A stretch of 59,820 bases of DNA from RGIG8785 sp045655245 (GTDB lineage: Bacteria; Bacillota; Clostridia; RGIG8785), in contig JAZOOX010000045.1 in NCBI GenBank assembly GCA_045655245.1, forward strand, positions 1-59,820, in the 5' to 3' direction. Below are positions 51,567 through 59,789 of this stretch, piece after piece. The notes beneath the pieces are model-generated. The model did not search any database. It worked only from the letters and a program-made list of their open reading frames with translations, and was not told the DNA's origin. The position numbers were made by a program, and so were the translations under genes. Within the stretch, counting starts at the first letter, position 1, and every line of letters begins with the position of its first letter.

Positions 51567-51732
51567 TCTTTGCGAGCAGTGCATGTATTACGAATGGGAT
51601 GACGAATTAGAGGCATATTCCTGTGTTATGTCCCTGGATGAAGACGAAATACAACAATTTTCATATACCAAACGAACTTGCCCATATTTTCGATTTGGTG
51701 ACGAGTATCAAATTGTTAAAAAACAAAATTAA
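51559..51732 (+). CDS. 57-residue acidic cysteine protein, DUF6472-like
   Basis: Too short for usual length cut-offs but convincing: GAGGAGG precedes the ATG, and translation gives MDNLCEQCMYYEWDD, then SCVMSLDEDE, a TCPYF block and an EYQIVKKQN end. The four cysteines (C5, C8, C22 and the one in CPYF) suggest a small metal site. The composition and pattern match my memory of the DUF6472 family in Oscillospiraceae. Translation is coupled to punA by overlap. Function unknown. Confidence 0.75.
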   Translation: MDNLCEQCMYYEWDDELEAYSCVMSLDEDEIQQFSYTKRTCPYFRFGDEYQIVKKQN

Positions 51733-51760
51733 AAGGAGCACAAATGTGCTCCTTTTAATT
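51727..51760. terminator. Bidirectional terminator between the small cysteine protein and dapB
   Basis: Perfect 16-bp arms AATTAAAAGGAGCACA/TGTGCTCCTTTTAATT with a two-base loop, overlapping both stop codons. Confidence 0.88.
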
Positions 51761-52511
51761 ATTCGTTAATCAGATCTTTCATGCTGTACATCCCGGCAGG
51801 TTGTTTGGTTAAGTAGAGTGCTGCTTTCAAAGCACCGTTAGCAAAGATCTCGCGGGAATCAGCGCGGTGTCCGACGGTGATGATCTCATCCCGACCCGCA
51901 AAGATAACTTCGTGTTCACCAACGATGGTGCCGCCACGAATCGAGTGGATACCGATTTCGGCAGAGTCGCGTTTTTTTCGAACTGCGTGGCGGTCGTAGG
52001 TGTAGTGAGTTTCATCACGCACCTCAGCCAGTGCATCGGCAATCGCAATAGCGGTGCCGCTGGGAGCGTCCAGTTTTTGGTTGTGGTGCTTTTCGATAAT
52101 CTCGACATCGAATCCCGTATCCAAAAACTTTGCGGCTTTTTGAGCAAGATCAATCAGCAAGTTGATGCCGATGGACATATTCGCTGAAAAGAAAACGGGG
52201 ATAGAGGAGGATGCCTCGTGCAAATCGCTGATTTGCGCCTCGGATAAGCCCGTAGTTGCAAAAACAGTAGGAATTTCTCGTTCTTTTACATAAGGCAAAA
52301 GGTTCTCTAATGCTTTGGGATTTGAAAAATCAATCAAGACATCTGCGGGGCCGTCATAATCCCAAGGGTTGGTATAAACAGGATAGTCGGAATCGCCCGG
52401 GACAGAGATATCAAAGCCGCATACTACTTGACACAGCGGATGTGCGGCAATCATTGCGGTCAAGACACGGCCCATTCTGCCGTTGCAACCGTTTAAAATA
52501 ACATTTATCAT
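51759..52511 (-). CDS. dapB: 4-hydroxy-tetrahydrodipicolinate reductase
   Basis: 250 residues. The dinucleotide-binding start VILNGCNGRMGR and the catalytic block EKHHNQKLDAPSGTA (His and Lys) are clear; GTIVGEHEVIFAG follows. It reduces the product of DapA with NAD(P)H in the lysine/diaminopimelate pathway. Last gene of asd-dapA-dapB, behind the lysine riboswitch. Confidence 0.95.
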   Translation of the reverse strand: MINVILNGCNGRMGRVLTAMIAAHPLCQVVCGFDISVPGDSDYPVYTNPWDYDGPADVLIDFSNPKALENLLPYVKEREIPTVFATTGLSEAQISDLHEASSSIPVFFSANMSIGINLLIDLAQKAAKFLDTGFDVEIIEKHHNQKLDAPSGTAIAIADALAEVRDETHYTYDRHAVRKKRDSAEIGIHSIRGGTIVGEHEVIFAGRDEIITVGHRADSREIFANGALKAALYLTKQPAGMYSMKDLINE

Positions 52512-52528
52512 CAGTATCCCACCTTTGA

Positions 52529-53416
52529 TTAGCCTAATAAACCAACTTTCTTCATCGAAGACTTTAAGGTTTCAAGGTTCTTGTCTTCCATTTCACAAAG
52601 GGGCATCCGCAAGATGCCTGCATTCATACCCATCAAATTTAATGCGGTTTTGACAGGGATGGGGTTGACTTCGATGAACAGACTGTTCACCAAATCCAGA
52701 TACTTCAGCTGCAATGCAGTGCTTTCTTTGGTATTGCCGTTCAGATAAAACTCAACCATGTCATGAGTTTCCCTGGGAAGAACGTTTGCCAGAACAGAGA
52801 TAACACCCTTTCCGCCCAAAGAGAGGATGGGGACGATCATATCGTCGTTACCCGAATAGATGGCAAAGTCCTCGGGACAGATTGCAGCAATTTTTGCGGT
52901 CAGGGCAATGTTTCCGCTAGCTTCTTTAATGCCGACGATGTTTTCGGTCTTGGAAAGTTCCAAAGCAGTTTCGGGGGTAATATTCATACCCGTACGACCG
53001 GGGACGTTGTACAATAAGCAGGGGATTTTAACACTGTTTGCAATAGCGTTAAAATGCTTAATCAACCCCTTTTGAGTAGCCTTGTTGTAGTAAGGAGTAA
53101 CGAGAAGCAGACCATCGACACCTAAAGCCTCGGCAGACTGGGAAAGATGAATTGCGTGGGGGGTATCGTTACTTCCCGTTCCGGCAATTACGGGGATGCG
53201 GTGGTTCACTTTCTTAACCGCATACTCGATGCAGGAAAGGTGCTCGGCATCAGGCATAGTAGATGCTTCGCCCGTGGTTCCGCAAACAACAACAGCATCG
53301 GTCTTATTGGCAATGTGGAACTCCAACAGTTTACCGAAAGAGTCAAAATCAACACCGTTTTCGTTCATCGGAGTGACAATTGCGACACACGAACCGGTAA
53401 AAAGTGTTTTTTTCAT
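52529..53416 (-). CDS. dapA: 4-hydroxy-tetrahydrodipicolinate synthase
   Basis: About 295 residues. Class I aldolase TIM barrel with GTTGEAST, the catalytic tyrosine in LLYNVPGRTG and the Schiff-base lysine in VGIKEASGN. It condenses aspartate semialdehyde with pyruvate, the first step unique to lysine and diaminopimelate. The ATG is that behind AGGAGG; a longer in-frame start exists without a ribosome site. Confidence 0.95.
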   Translation of the reverse strand: MKKTLFTGSCVAIVTPMNENGVDFDSFGKLLEFHIANKTDAVVVCGTTGEASTMPDAEHLSCIEYAVKKVNHRIPVIAGTGSNDTPHAIHLSQSAEALGVDGLLLVTPYYNKATQKGLIKHFNAIANSVKIPCLLYNVPGRTGMNITPETALELSKTENIVGIKEASGNIALTAKIAAICPEDFAIYSGNDDMIVPILSLGGKGVISVLANVLPRETHDMVEFYLNGNTKESTALQLKYLDLVNSLFIEVNPIPVKTALNLMGMNAGILRMPLCEMEDKNLETLKSSMKKVGLLG

Positions 53417-53433
53417 AGAAGAACCTCCTGGTT

Positions 53434-54435
53434 TTATTCGGCTTCCCAATACTCAATCAGTTTTTCTGCGATCTGTACCGTGTTGGTTGCTGCGCCTTTA
53501 CGGATGTTATCGGCAACAACCCAAAGGTTAACACCACTTTCAACACTTTCGTCACGGCGAACACGCCCGATGAAGGTATCATTCTTTCCGGTTGCAGTAA
53601 TCGCCATCGGATAGACATTGTTAGCCGTGCTATCCTGCAGCGTTACGCCGGGAGCGTTAAAGAGAACCTCTTTCAGCTCATCTAATTCGAAAGGCTTTTC
53701 AAACTCAACATTAATCGACTCGCTATGTCCGTTGACAACAGGAACACGGACTGCAGTAGCGGTAATGCGGATGGAGTCGTCACCCAGGATTTTGTGGGTT
53801 TCGTTTACCATCTTCATTTCTTCTTTTGTATAGCCGTTAGGCAAGAAAACGTCAATGTGCGGAATGCAGTTTCCTACGATAGGATAGGGGAACTTTTTAG
53901 GAGCAACGCCTTTGTATCCCTCTTCCAAATCGGTAACACCTGCAACACCTGCACCGGAGACGGCCTGATAAGTAGAATAAACGATACGTTTGATCTTGTA
54001 GTGATCGTGTAAAGGCTTTAAAGCAACCATTGCCTGAATGGTCGAGCAGTTGGGGTTTGCGATAATACCCTTGTGCTTTAAAATATCCTGGGGGTTCACT
54101 TCCGGAACAACCAGAGGAACTTCAGGATCCATTCTCCAGCAGCTGCTGTTATCGACAACAACACAGCCTTTCGAAGCGGCAATGGGAGCAAACTTTTCAC
54201 TGATACCTGCCCCTGCAGAGAAGAGCGCAATGTCAATTCCGCGATCGAAAGAGTTTTCAGTCAGTTCTTCAACGGTATACTCTTTCCCGTTGAAAGTAAT
54301 CGTTTGTCCTGCAGAACGTGCAGAAGCAAACAGGTATAATTCACTGATGGGAAGTTTTTCTTCCCCTAATACCTGTAAAAAGGTTCTTCCGACCATGCCG
54401 GTGGCGCCGACAATTGCGATTTTGTACTGTTTCAT
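53434..54435 (-). CDS. asd: Aspartate-semialdehyde dehydrogenase
   Basis: About 333 residues. The N-terminal Rossmann motif AIVGATGMVGRTFL, the active-site cysteine in NPNCSTIQ, the VNGHSESI histidine block and the GRVRRDES stretch mark it. It reduces aspartyl phosphate (made by LysC) to the semialdehyde shared by lysine, methionine and threonine synthesis. First gene behind the lysine riboswitch. The start at 54435 lies just inside a slightly longer frame whose own ATG is embedded in the GGAGGG ribosome site. Confidence 0.95.
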   Translation of the reverse strand: MKQYKIAIVGATGMVGRTFLQVLGEEKLPISELYLFASARSAGQTITFNGKEYTVEELTENSFDRGIDIALFSAGAGISEKFAPIAASKGCVVVDNSSCWRMDPEVPLVVPEVNPQDILKHKGIIANPNCSTIQAMVALKPLHDHYKIKRIVYSTYQAVSGAGVAGVTDLEEGYKGVAPKKFPYPIVGNCIPHIDVFLPNGYTKEEMKMVNETHKILGDDSIRITATAVRVPVVNGHSESINVEFEKPFELDELKEVLFNAPGVTLQDSTANNVYPMAITATGKNDTFIGRVRRDESVESGVNLWVVADNIRKGAATNTVQIAEKLIEYWEAE

Positions 54436-54454
54436 AATCGTAAATCCCTCCATT

Positions 54455-54486
54455 AAAAAATCCGGTTTCTAAAGCGCAGAAACCGG
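54455..54486 (-). terminator. Riboswitch-linked terminator before asd
   Basis: On the minus strand CCGGTTTCT/AGAAACCGG arms with a seven-base loop, followed by a T run; forms the expression platform of the lysine riboswitch. Confidence 0.85.
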
Positions 54487-54503
54487 TTTGCTACTACAAT
54501 ACC

Positions 54504-54667
54504 GATAGCGCTCCATCCAACTTGGATGACAAGCGTACAGTTATTCGCTGCACACCCAGATAAGAAACGCTGACTCGGTTCCCTCTTCGGCATCCGCCCC
54601 TTTTTTCACGGTTCACAGATTAGTCAGAACCTCGCCGCGAATACTTTTGGCACAATGCACCTCTATC
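54504..54667 (-). promoter_or_regulatory. Lysine riboswitch (L box)
   Basis: On the minus strand the aptamer shows GATAGAGGTGC at the 5' side, an internal AGTA, the conserved AAAGGGGCGGATGCCGAAG block and 3' GGAGCGCTATC. P1 pairs GATAG with CTATC. With the terminator that follows, lysine should switch off asd-dapA-dapB. Confidence 0.92.
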
Positions 54668-54674
54668 TATGTAT

Positions 54675-54703
54675 ATAGTAACATTATTATTAAGATGTGT
54701 CAA
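54675..54703 (-). promoter_or_regulatory. sigma-A type promoter for the lysine-riboswitch operon
   Basis: Minus strand: TTGACA (54698-54703), 17-nt spacer, TACTAT (54675-54680). Confidence 0.7.
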
Positions 54704-54742
54704 TTGTTTTTTGCTTTTTGTTTAAAGGAAATGAGAAGTTTT

Positions 54743-54749
54743 TGTCGAA
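54743..54749 (+). promoter_or_regulatory. Spo0A box upstream of the SpoIID-family gene
   Basis: Perfect TGTCGAA, 23 bases before the start codon. Confidence 0.5.
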
Positions 54750-54772
54750 ATTAATTAAATAGGGGTGATGAT

Positions 54773-56188
54773 ATGAAAAAAACGCTTGTCTTCTTTTCCT
54801 TGATCCTAACATTAACTGTTCTGTATACATACTCTGTTTCCGCAACCGAGAAAGTAAACGTCGGCTTGTTTTACGGTGATAGTGCATTGGAATCGCTTAG
54901 CGTTTCGGGCGAAGAACTTTCGTTCAGCATTCCGCAAATTCCAGAATCTTCCCACTATATGCTAACGGCTGAAACTGCCGGAACGGTCTTTGCTTCCTAT
55001 CTATCGGACGAAGATGCCGAAGAACACTTTCCGGTAATGGTGAACAGCGCAGGCACGTATAAACTTGTTGACGAAAGCCAATTTACCCTGACCATCCCGT
55101 TGACGAATTCCGCTATTCGTGTTAGCATTGACGGCCAGACCGTTGCCGTATTCGACTTGCCCGACGGGGTAGGGGTGCAGGATTTTTCCGATTATCGCAT
55201 ATTACTGAACGGCAAAGAATACGACGGAAAGCTTTTGGTTCGCCGCGAAACAGGTGATTCACTTTCCGTCATCAACCGTTTGGACATCGAACCCTATCTT
55301 TGCGGCGTTCTGCCCTATGAAATGAGCAGTGGCTGGCCATTAGAGGCCTTGAAAGCGCAGGCAGTTGCGGCGCGGAACTATGTGGTAAACAATTTAAATA
55401 AGCATAAGTTAAACGGCTTTGACTTGTGCAACACCACCCACTGTCAGGTTTATCGCGGGGTTGCCGGACATGCCGATGATTGCACCCGTGCCGTAAAAGA
55501 AACCGCTGGCGTTTATCTGTATTACAACGGGAAACCCGCTCAGACCTTTTATTTTTCAAGCAGCGGAGGACGTACGGAGAACGTCAAGGATGTATGGGGA
55601 TCTTCGTTTCCTTATCTGGTAAGCGTAGAAGACACCTATGAAAAAACCGAAGAAATTCCTTCTGCCACATGGAATTACAAAACCACTTTCGAAAAGTTGA
55701 GCAGTCAACTCAGCAATTACGATGTTGGTATGGTAAAAGACGTTGCTGTCACATCCACAACCGACGGAGAACGCGTCAAGACTTTACGGATTATCGGCAC
55801 TTCCAAAACAATTGATTTAAAAGCGACTGAATTCAGAACTTTAGTCGGCAATTCGCTCATTAAAGGAACCTATTTTACCATCGAAAAAAGCGGTGGTGAA
55901 CCCTATCACGTTCTTTCGGCCAATACGACCCAAAAAGGAAGCGAGAGAATTGCCGTCATGGGAGAAGACGGCATTATAAAAAGCATAACCGTTTCGGCGA
56001 TGTTAGGAAAAAACGGTGTCAAACAATTTTCACCTAATTACACCGAATTGACTTTCAAAGGCAGAGGCTACGGTCACGGCGTCGGAATGAGCCAATGGGG
56101 CGCGAGGGGAATGGCTGAAGCAGGATTTACGTATGACCAGATTTTGACCCATTATTTTACCGGAACGGAAATACATACCGAGGAGTAG
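54773..56188 (+). CDS. SpoIID/LytB-family protein (peptidoglycan lytic transglycosylase)
   Basis: 471 residues with a signal peptide (residues 1-24). The SpoIID domain has the catalytic glutamate in LPYEMSSGWP, the block ALKAQAVAARNYV, a CHCQVY-like TTHCQVYRG and the C-terminal GRGYGHGVGMSQWGARGMA. In Bacillus SpoIID degrades peptidoglycan during engulfment by the mother cell; the same fold also occurs in vegetative LytB. AGGGGTG is its ribosome site. It lies just ahead of queA and tgt. A Spo0A box upstream supports sporulation control. Confidence 0.88.
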   Translation: MKKTLVFFSLILTLTVLYTYSVSATEKVNVGLFYGDSALESLSVSGEELSFSIPQIPESSHYMLTAETAGTVFASYLSDEDAEEHFPVMVNSAGTYKLVDESQFTLTIPLTNSAIRVSIDGQTVAVFDLPDGVGVQDFSDYRILLNGKEYDGKLLVRRETGDSLSVINRLDIEPYLCGVLPYEMSSGWPLEALKAQAVAARNYVVNNLNKHKLNGFDLCNTTHCQVYRGVAGHADDCTRAVKETAGVYLYYNGKPAQTFYFSSSGGRTENVKDVWGSSFPYLVSVEDTYEKTEEIPSATWNYKTTFEKLSSQLSNYDVGMVKDVAVTSTTDGERVKTLRIIGTSKTIDLKATEFRTLVGNSLIKGTYFTIEKSGGEPYHVLSANTTQKGSERIAVMGEDGIIKSITVSAMLGKNGVKQFSPNYTELTFKGRGYGHGVGMSQWGARGMAEAGFTYDQILTHYFTGTEIHTEE

Positions 56189-56193
56189 ACAGA

Positions 56194-57240
56194 ATGGAAT
56201 TAAACGAGTTTTACTATAATTTACCGCAAGAATTGATTGCACAACACCCCCTTGCAGACAGAAGCAGTTCCAAGCTGCTTCATCTCGATAGTCAGACGGG
56301 CGAAACCGCCCACCGACATTTTAGCGACTTATTGGACTACATCCAGCCCAACGACTGTCTTGTTATCAACAATACGCGTGTTATCCCCGCACGGTTATAC
56401 GGACAAAGAGAGGATACGGGCAGTCCGATCGAATTCGTATTATTGCATCGTAGTGGAGCGCTTTGGGAGGTTATCTTAAAGCCCGGCAAACGCGCTAAAA
56501 TCGGAAAGCGTTTCACTTTCGGCGACGGACTGTTAAAGGCTGAAGTGGTTGATATCGTAAACGAAGGAAACCGATTGGTGCGCTTTGAATACGACGGTGT
56601 ATTTGAAGAGATTTTAGACCGTCTCGGTGAAGTTCCTTTACCGCCCTATATCACCGAAAAATTAGATGATGCCGAACGTTATCAGACGGTTTATGCAAAG
56701 CATTCCGGTTCTGCTGCGGCTCCTACTGCAGGTCTACATTTTACACCCGAACTTTTAGACGCAATTGAGAAAAAAGGCGCCGCCATTGCTCCAGTGACCC
56801 TTCACGTCGGTTTAGGAACCTTTAGACCCGTGAAAGTCGACCGTATCGAAGACCACAAAATGCACGAGGAATTTTATGTCTTGCCACAGGAGAGTGCCGA
56901 TAAGATCAACGCCTGTAAAGAAAAAGGCGGACGGATAATTGCCGTGGGCACCACAAGCGTCCGTACACTCGAAACGGTTGCGACTGTAGACGGGAAAGTG
57001 ACCGAATCTTCGGGCTGGACGGGGATTTTTATCTACCCCGGTTATCGATACAAGATCGTTGATGCCATCGTCACCAATTTTCACCTGCCTTGTTCCACAC
57101 TATTAATGCTCATCAGCGCATTTGCAACGAAAGAATATGTCTTTAAAGCATATGAAGAAGCCATTGAGCAAAGCTATCGGTTCTTTAGTTTTGGAGACGC
57201 CATGTTCATCGAAGGAGGTCAAAATGTTCAAAATACATAA
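56194..57240 (+). CDS. queA: S-adenosylmethionine:tRNA ribosyltransferase-isomerase
   Basis: 348 residues. FYYNLPQELIAQHPLADR at the N-terminus, DCLVINNTRVIPARL, GEVPLPPYI, and the C-terminal GLHFTPELL, THVGLGTFRPV-like LHVGLGTFRPV and GTTSVRTLE motifs are all typical. It transfers the ribosyl group of SAM to preQ1 in tRNA, the step after Tgt in queuosine synthesis. It begins five bases after the SpoIID gene and its end overlaps tgt. Confidence 0.96.
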   Translation: MELNEFYYNLPQELIAQHPLADRSSSKLLHLDSQTGETAHRHFSDLLDYIQPNDCLVINNTRVIPARLYGQREDTGSPIEFVLLHRSGALWEVILKPGKRAKIGKRFTFGDGLLKAEVVDIVNEGNRLVRFEYDGVFEEILDRLGEVPLPPYITEKLDDAERYQTVYAKHSGSAAAPTAGLHFTPELLDAIEKKGAAIAPVTLHVGLGTFRPVKVDRIEDHKMHEEFYVLPQESADKINACKEKGGRIIAVGTTSVRTLETVATVDGKVTESSGWTGIFIYPGYRYKIVDAIVTNFHLPCSTLLMLISAFATKEYVFKAYEEAIEQSYRFFSFGDAMFIEGGQNVQNT

Positions 57241-58354
57241 AACAAACGGTGGAGCAAGATTAGGAACTTTCCACACCGTTCACGGAGACATCCAAACTCC
57301 CGTCTTTATGAATGTGGGTACCGCCGCCGCCATCAAAGGTGGTGTTTCGGCGCCCGACTTAGTTGATTTGGGTTGCCAAGTTGAACTGTCAAACACCTAT
57401 CATTTACATTTGCGTCCTGGAGACGAGGTAATCAAAAAGATGGGTGGTTTGCATCGCTTTATGAACTGGGACCGGCCGATTTTAACCGACAGCGGCGGCT
57501 TCCAGGTCTTTTCCCTTGCTTCGCTTAGAAAAATCACCGAAGAAGGTGTAAGTTTCGCATCTCACATTGACGGCAGAAGAATCTTTATGGGTCCCGAGGA
57601 AAGCATGCGCATCCAATCCAACCTAGGCTCAACCATTGCAATGGCTTTTGATGAGTGTGTCGAAAATCCTGCAGGATACGACTATTCCAAGGCGTCCTGC
57701 GAACGTACTACCCGTTGGCTGGAGCGATGCAAAATTGCACTCGAAAAATATAATAACGAGGAAGGCTGTGTCAATCCCCACCAACTGCTTTTCGGTATCA
57801 ATCAGGGATGTACCTTTGACGATTTGCGTGTCGAACATATGAAACGGATTTCGGAACTGGATTTACCGGGGTATGCCGTCGGCGGTCTTGCAGTAGGGGA
57901 GCCGACCGAGGTGATGTATCATATCCTCGATGTTTTACATCCTTACTATCCCGAAGGAAAGCCACGCTATCTGATGGGCGTCGGTACCCCTTCCAATATC
58001 ATCGAAGCGGTGGCACGCGGCATCGACTTTTTCGACTGTGTAATGCCCAGCAGAAATGCGCGGCACGGAAATTTGTTTACCGAAGATGGCATCATCAACC
58101 TATTCAATGCAAAGTACGAGACGGACGATTCACCCATCGATCCGACCTGTCAATGCCCAACCTGCCGTAATCACAGCAGGGCCTATTTGCGACATTTGCT
58201 AAAAGCGAAAGAATTACTTGCTCTCCGCCTTTGCGTTATGCATAACCTTTACTTCTATAATCATTTAATGGAAGAAATCCGCAAAGCTATCCTGGAAGAC
58301 CGGTTTGACGCATTCCGTCGGGAAAAATCTGAAAAGTACGCAAGGAGAATATAA
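57224..58354 (+). CDS. tgt: Queuine/preQ1 tRNA-ribosyltransferase
   Basis: About 376 residues. It swaps guanine 34 for preQ1 in tRNAs with a GUN anticodon. The N-terminal barrel has LSNTYHLHLRPG and DSGGFQVFSL; the nucleophilic aspartate lies in FDCVMPSRNARHG; the zinc site is CQCPTC with a later conserved His/Cys in LRLCVMHN. ATG 57224 behind GGAGG overlaps the queA end by 17 bases, so both steps of the pathway are coupled. tRNA-Asp in this window is one of its substrates. Confidence 0.96.
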   Translation: MFKIHKTNGGARLGTFHTVHGDIQTPVFMNVGTAAAIKGGVSAPDLVDLGCQVELSNTYHLHLRPGDEVIKKMGGLHRFMNWDRPILTDSGGFQVFSLASLRKITEEGVSFASHIDGRRIFMGPEESMRIQSNLGSTIAMAFDECVENPAGYDYSKASCERTTRWLERCKIALEKYNNEEGCVNPHQLLFGINQGCTFDDLRVEHMKRISELDLPGYAVGGLAVGEPTEVMYHILDVLHPYYPEGKPRYLMGVGTPSNIIEAVARGIDFFDCVMPSRNARHGNLFTEDGIINLFNAKYETDDSPIDPTCQCPTCRNHSRAYLRHLLKAKELLALRLCVMHNLYFYNHLMEEIRKAILEDRFDAFRREKSEKYARRI

Positions 58355-58794
58355 TGTACTTCACGTTACTGGAAAAGAGGTTACGAGGGAAGGCTCCGTT
58401 CCACCAAAAAGTTTTGCACTTCCAATACGAAATCCCTCTCTCAAACCTTAAAAAAGCGTTCTATGATGTTACTTCTTCAAAAGGGTCTCTGTTTCAATGC
58501 AACGATACACTGGAGGAAACACCGATAAAAACGGTTGATAAAATCCCGTTTTCCGAAGAGGTATTTCAACAAAACGGGGTTGTGTGCGGCATATTCGACG
58601 AATACGAATCGTTTTATATCAGACTTGTGATTGACCCTGCCGAGAATGCAAATAGCAACGAAGAAGTGTGTGGGAACTTTTATTTATTTGCCAGCGACGA
58701 AATGATCTATGAAATCGGAAAGCATCTAGGGTGTACTTATGGTCAACTGGTGCTCGAGAGCACAGCAGATCATTTTGCTCTTTTGGCAGACTAA
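58354..58794 (+). CDS. Unrecognised 146-residue protein
   Basis: The start overlaps the tgt stop (TAATG) behind AGGAGA. There is no signal peptide, membrane span or recognised motif; the protein is acidic in its second half (IDPAENANSNEE). It may be a structured alpha/beta protein judging by alternating hydrophobic strands (YIRLVIDP, GNFYLFAS). Located between tgt and rnhA in the same operon. Confidence 0.6.
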   Translation: MYFTLLEKRLRGKAPFHQKVLHFQYEIPLSNLKKAFYDVTSSKGSLFQCNDTLEETPIKTVDKIPFSEEVFQQNGVVCGIFDEYESFYIRLVIDPAENANSNEEVCGNFYLFASDEMIYEIGKHLGCTYGQLVLESTADHFALLAD

Positions 58795-58807
58795 ACCAGG
58801 AGGAACT

Positions 58808-59260
58808 ATGAAACACGTTGATTTATATACCGACGGTGCCTGCTCGGGAAACCCCGGCCCCGGGGGGTATGGGATTATTTTGTCTTACAACGGAAAGGAA
58901 AAGGAACTGTCAGAAGGGTTTTCAGAAACCACGAACAACAGAATGGAAATTTTGGCAGTAATTAATGGGTTAAAGGCATTAAAAGAACCCTGCGAGGTGA
59001 CCGTTTACAGTGATTCCAAATATGTTGTTGATGCCATTAACAAAAATTGGCTCTATACATGGGAAGCAAACGACTGGAGACGGTCAAACAAGGAACCGGT
59101 GCTGAACCCCGAACTTTGGATGGAGCTTCTTGTTTTGATGGAAGAACACGATGTTTCGTTCGTTTGGGTAAAGGGGCACAACGAGCACCCGCAGAACGAA
59201 AGATGCGATCGTTTAGCCGTTGCGGCTGCCCAAAAAGCAAAGAAAGAATTGGGAAATTAG
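58808..59260 (+). CDS. rnhA: Ribonuclease HI
   Basis: 150 residues. It cuts the RNA strand of RNA-DNA hybrids. All four acidic residues are visible: DLYTDGACSGNPGPGG (D8 region), NNRMEILAVI (E), VTVYSDSKYV (D) and NERCDRLA (D), with the H of KGHNEHP. A C-terminal basic tail follows. AGGAGG lies seven bases before the ATG. Last protein gene before the second tRNA cluster. Confidence 0.96.
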   Translation: MKHVDLYTDGACSGNPGPGGYGIILSYNGKEKELSEGFSETTNNRMEILAVINGLKALKEPCEVTVYSDSKYVVDAINKNWLYTWEANDWRRSNKEPVLNPELWMELLVLMEEHDVSFVWVKGHNEHPQNERCDRLAVAAAQKAKKELGN

Positions 59261-59297
59261 GTGCCTGAAAAAATTTTTGAAAAAAATGAAAAAAGTT

Positions 59298-59326
59298 ATT
59301 GACAAGGCAGACCTTTTTATGTATAA
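59298..59326 (+). promoter_or_regulatory. Consensus sigma-A promoter for the second tRNA cluster
   Basis: TTGACA (59298-59303), 17-nt spacer, TATAAT (59321-59326). Confidence 0.8.
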
Positions 59327-59350
59327 TAGGTTCTGTCGTCAGGACGCCGT

Positions 59351-59426
59351 GGGCGCATAGCTCAGCTGGGAGAGCATCTGCCTTACAAGCAGAGGGTCAT
59401 AGGTTCGAGCCCTATTGTGCCCACCA
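59351..59426 (+). tRNA. tRNA-Val (anticodon TAC)
   Basis: Acceptor GGGCGCA/TGTGCCC with discriminator A and encoded CCA. The loop CTTACAA gives TAC. Confidence 0.94.
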
Positions 59427-59429
59427 CAC

Positions 59430-59506
59430 GGCCCGGTAGTTCAGTTGGTTAGAACGCTAGCCTGTCACGCTAGAGGTCGAGAGTTCGAGTCTCTTCCGGG
59501 TCGCCA
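59430..59506 (+). tRNA. tRNA-Asp (anticodon GTC), second copy
   Basis: 77 bases identical to the copy at 47261-47337; encoded CCA. Confidence 0.95.
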
Positions 59507-59510
59507 ATAT

Positions 59511-59586
59511 GCCTCTGTAGCTCAGTCGGTAGAGCAGGGGACTGAAAATCCCCGTGTCGGTGGTTCGATTCCGCCCGGAGGCACCA
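59511..59586 (+). tRNA. tRNA-Phe (anticodon GAA)
   Basis: Acceptor GCCTCTG/CGGAGGC, discriminator A and encoded CCA. The loop CTGAAAA gives GAA. A natural substrate of MiaA and MiaB (A37 after a UNN-reading anticodon). Confidence 0.94.
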
Positions 59587-59601
59587 CTATTAAGTTTTTA
59601 T

Positions 59602-59676
59602 GCGGGAGTGGCTCAGTGGTAGAGCGTCACCTTGCCAAGGTGAACGTCGCGAGTTCGAATCTCGTCTTCCGCTCCA
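59602..59676 (+). tRNA. tRNA-Gly (anticodon GCC)
   Basis: Acceptor GCGGGAG/CTTCCGC, discriminator T, encoded CCA. The loop TTGCCAA gives GCC. Confidence 0.94.
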
Positions 59677-59679
59677 AAC

Positions 59680-59706
59680 AAAAGGCGTATATATATTACG
59701 CCTTTT
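59680..59706 (+). terminator. Terminator-like hairpin between tRNA-Gly and tRNA-Cys
   Basis: Arms AAAAGGCGTA/TACGCCTTTT with a seven-base loop, the arm ending in four T residues. Confidence 0.6.
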
Positions 59707-59713
59707 CATATAT

Positions 59714-59787
59714 GGCGCCATAGCCAAGTGGTAAGGCAGAGGTCTGCAACACCTTTATCCCCAGTTCAAATCTGGGTGGCGCCTCCA
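59714..59787 (+). tRNA. tRNA-Cys (anticodon GCA)
   Basis: Acceptor GGCGCCA/TGGCGCC, discriminator T, encoded CCA. The loop CTGCAAC gives GCA. Confidence 0.93.
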
Positions 59788-59789
59788 AA

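Noticed and set aside
59415..59723. 102-codon frame running through the tRNA cluster
   Set aside because: It reads across four tRNA genes; such frames are a well-known artefact of tRNA sequence and have no ribosome site.
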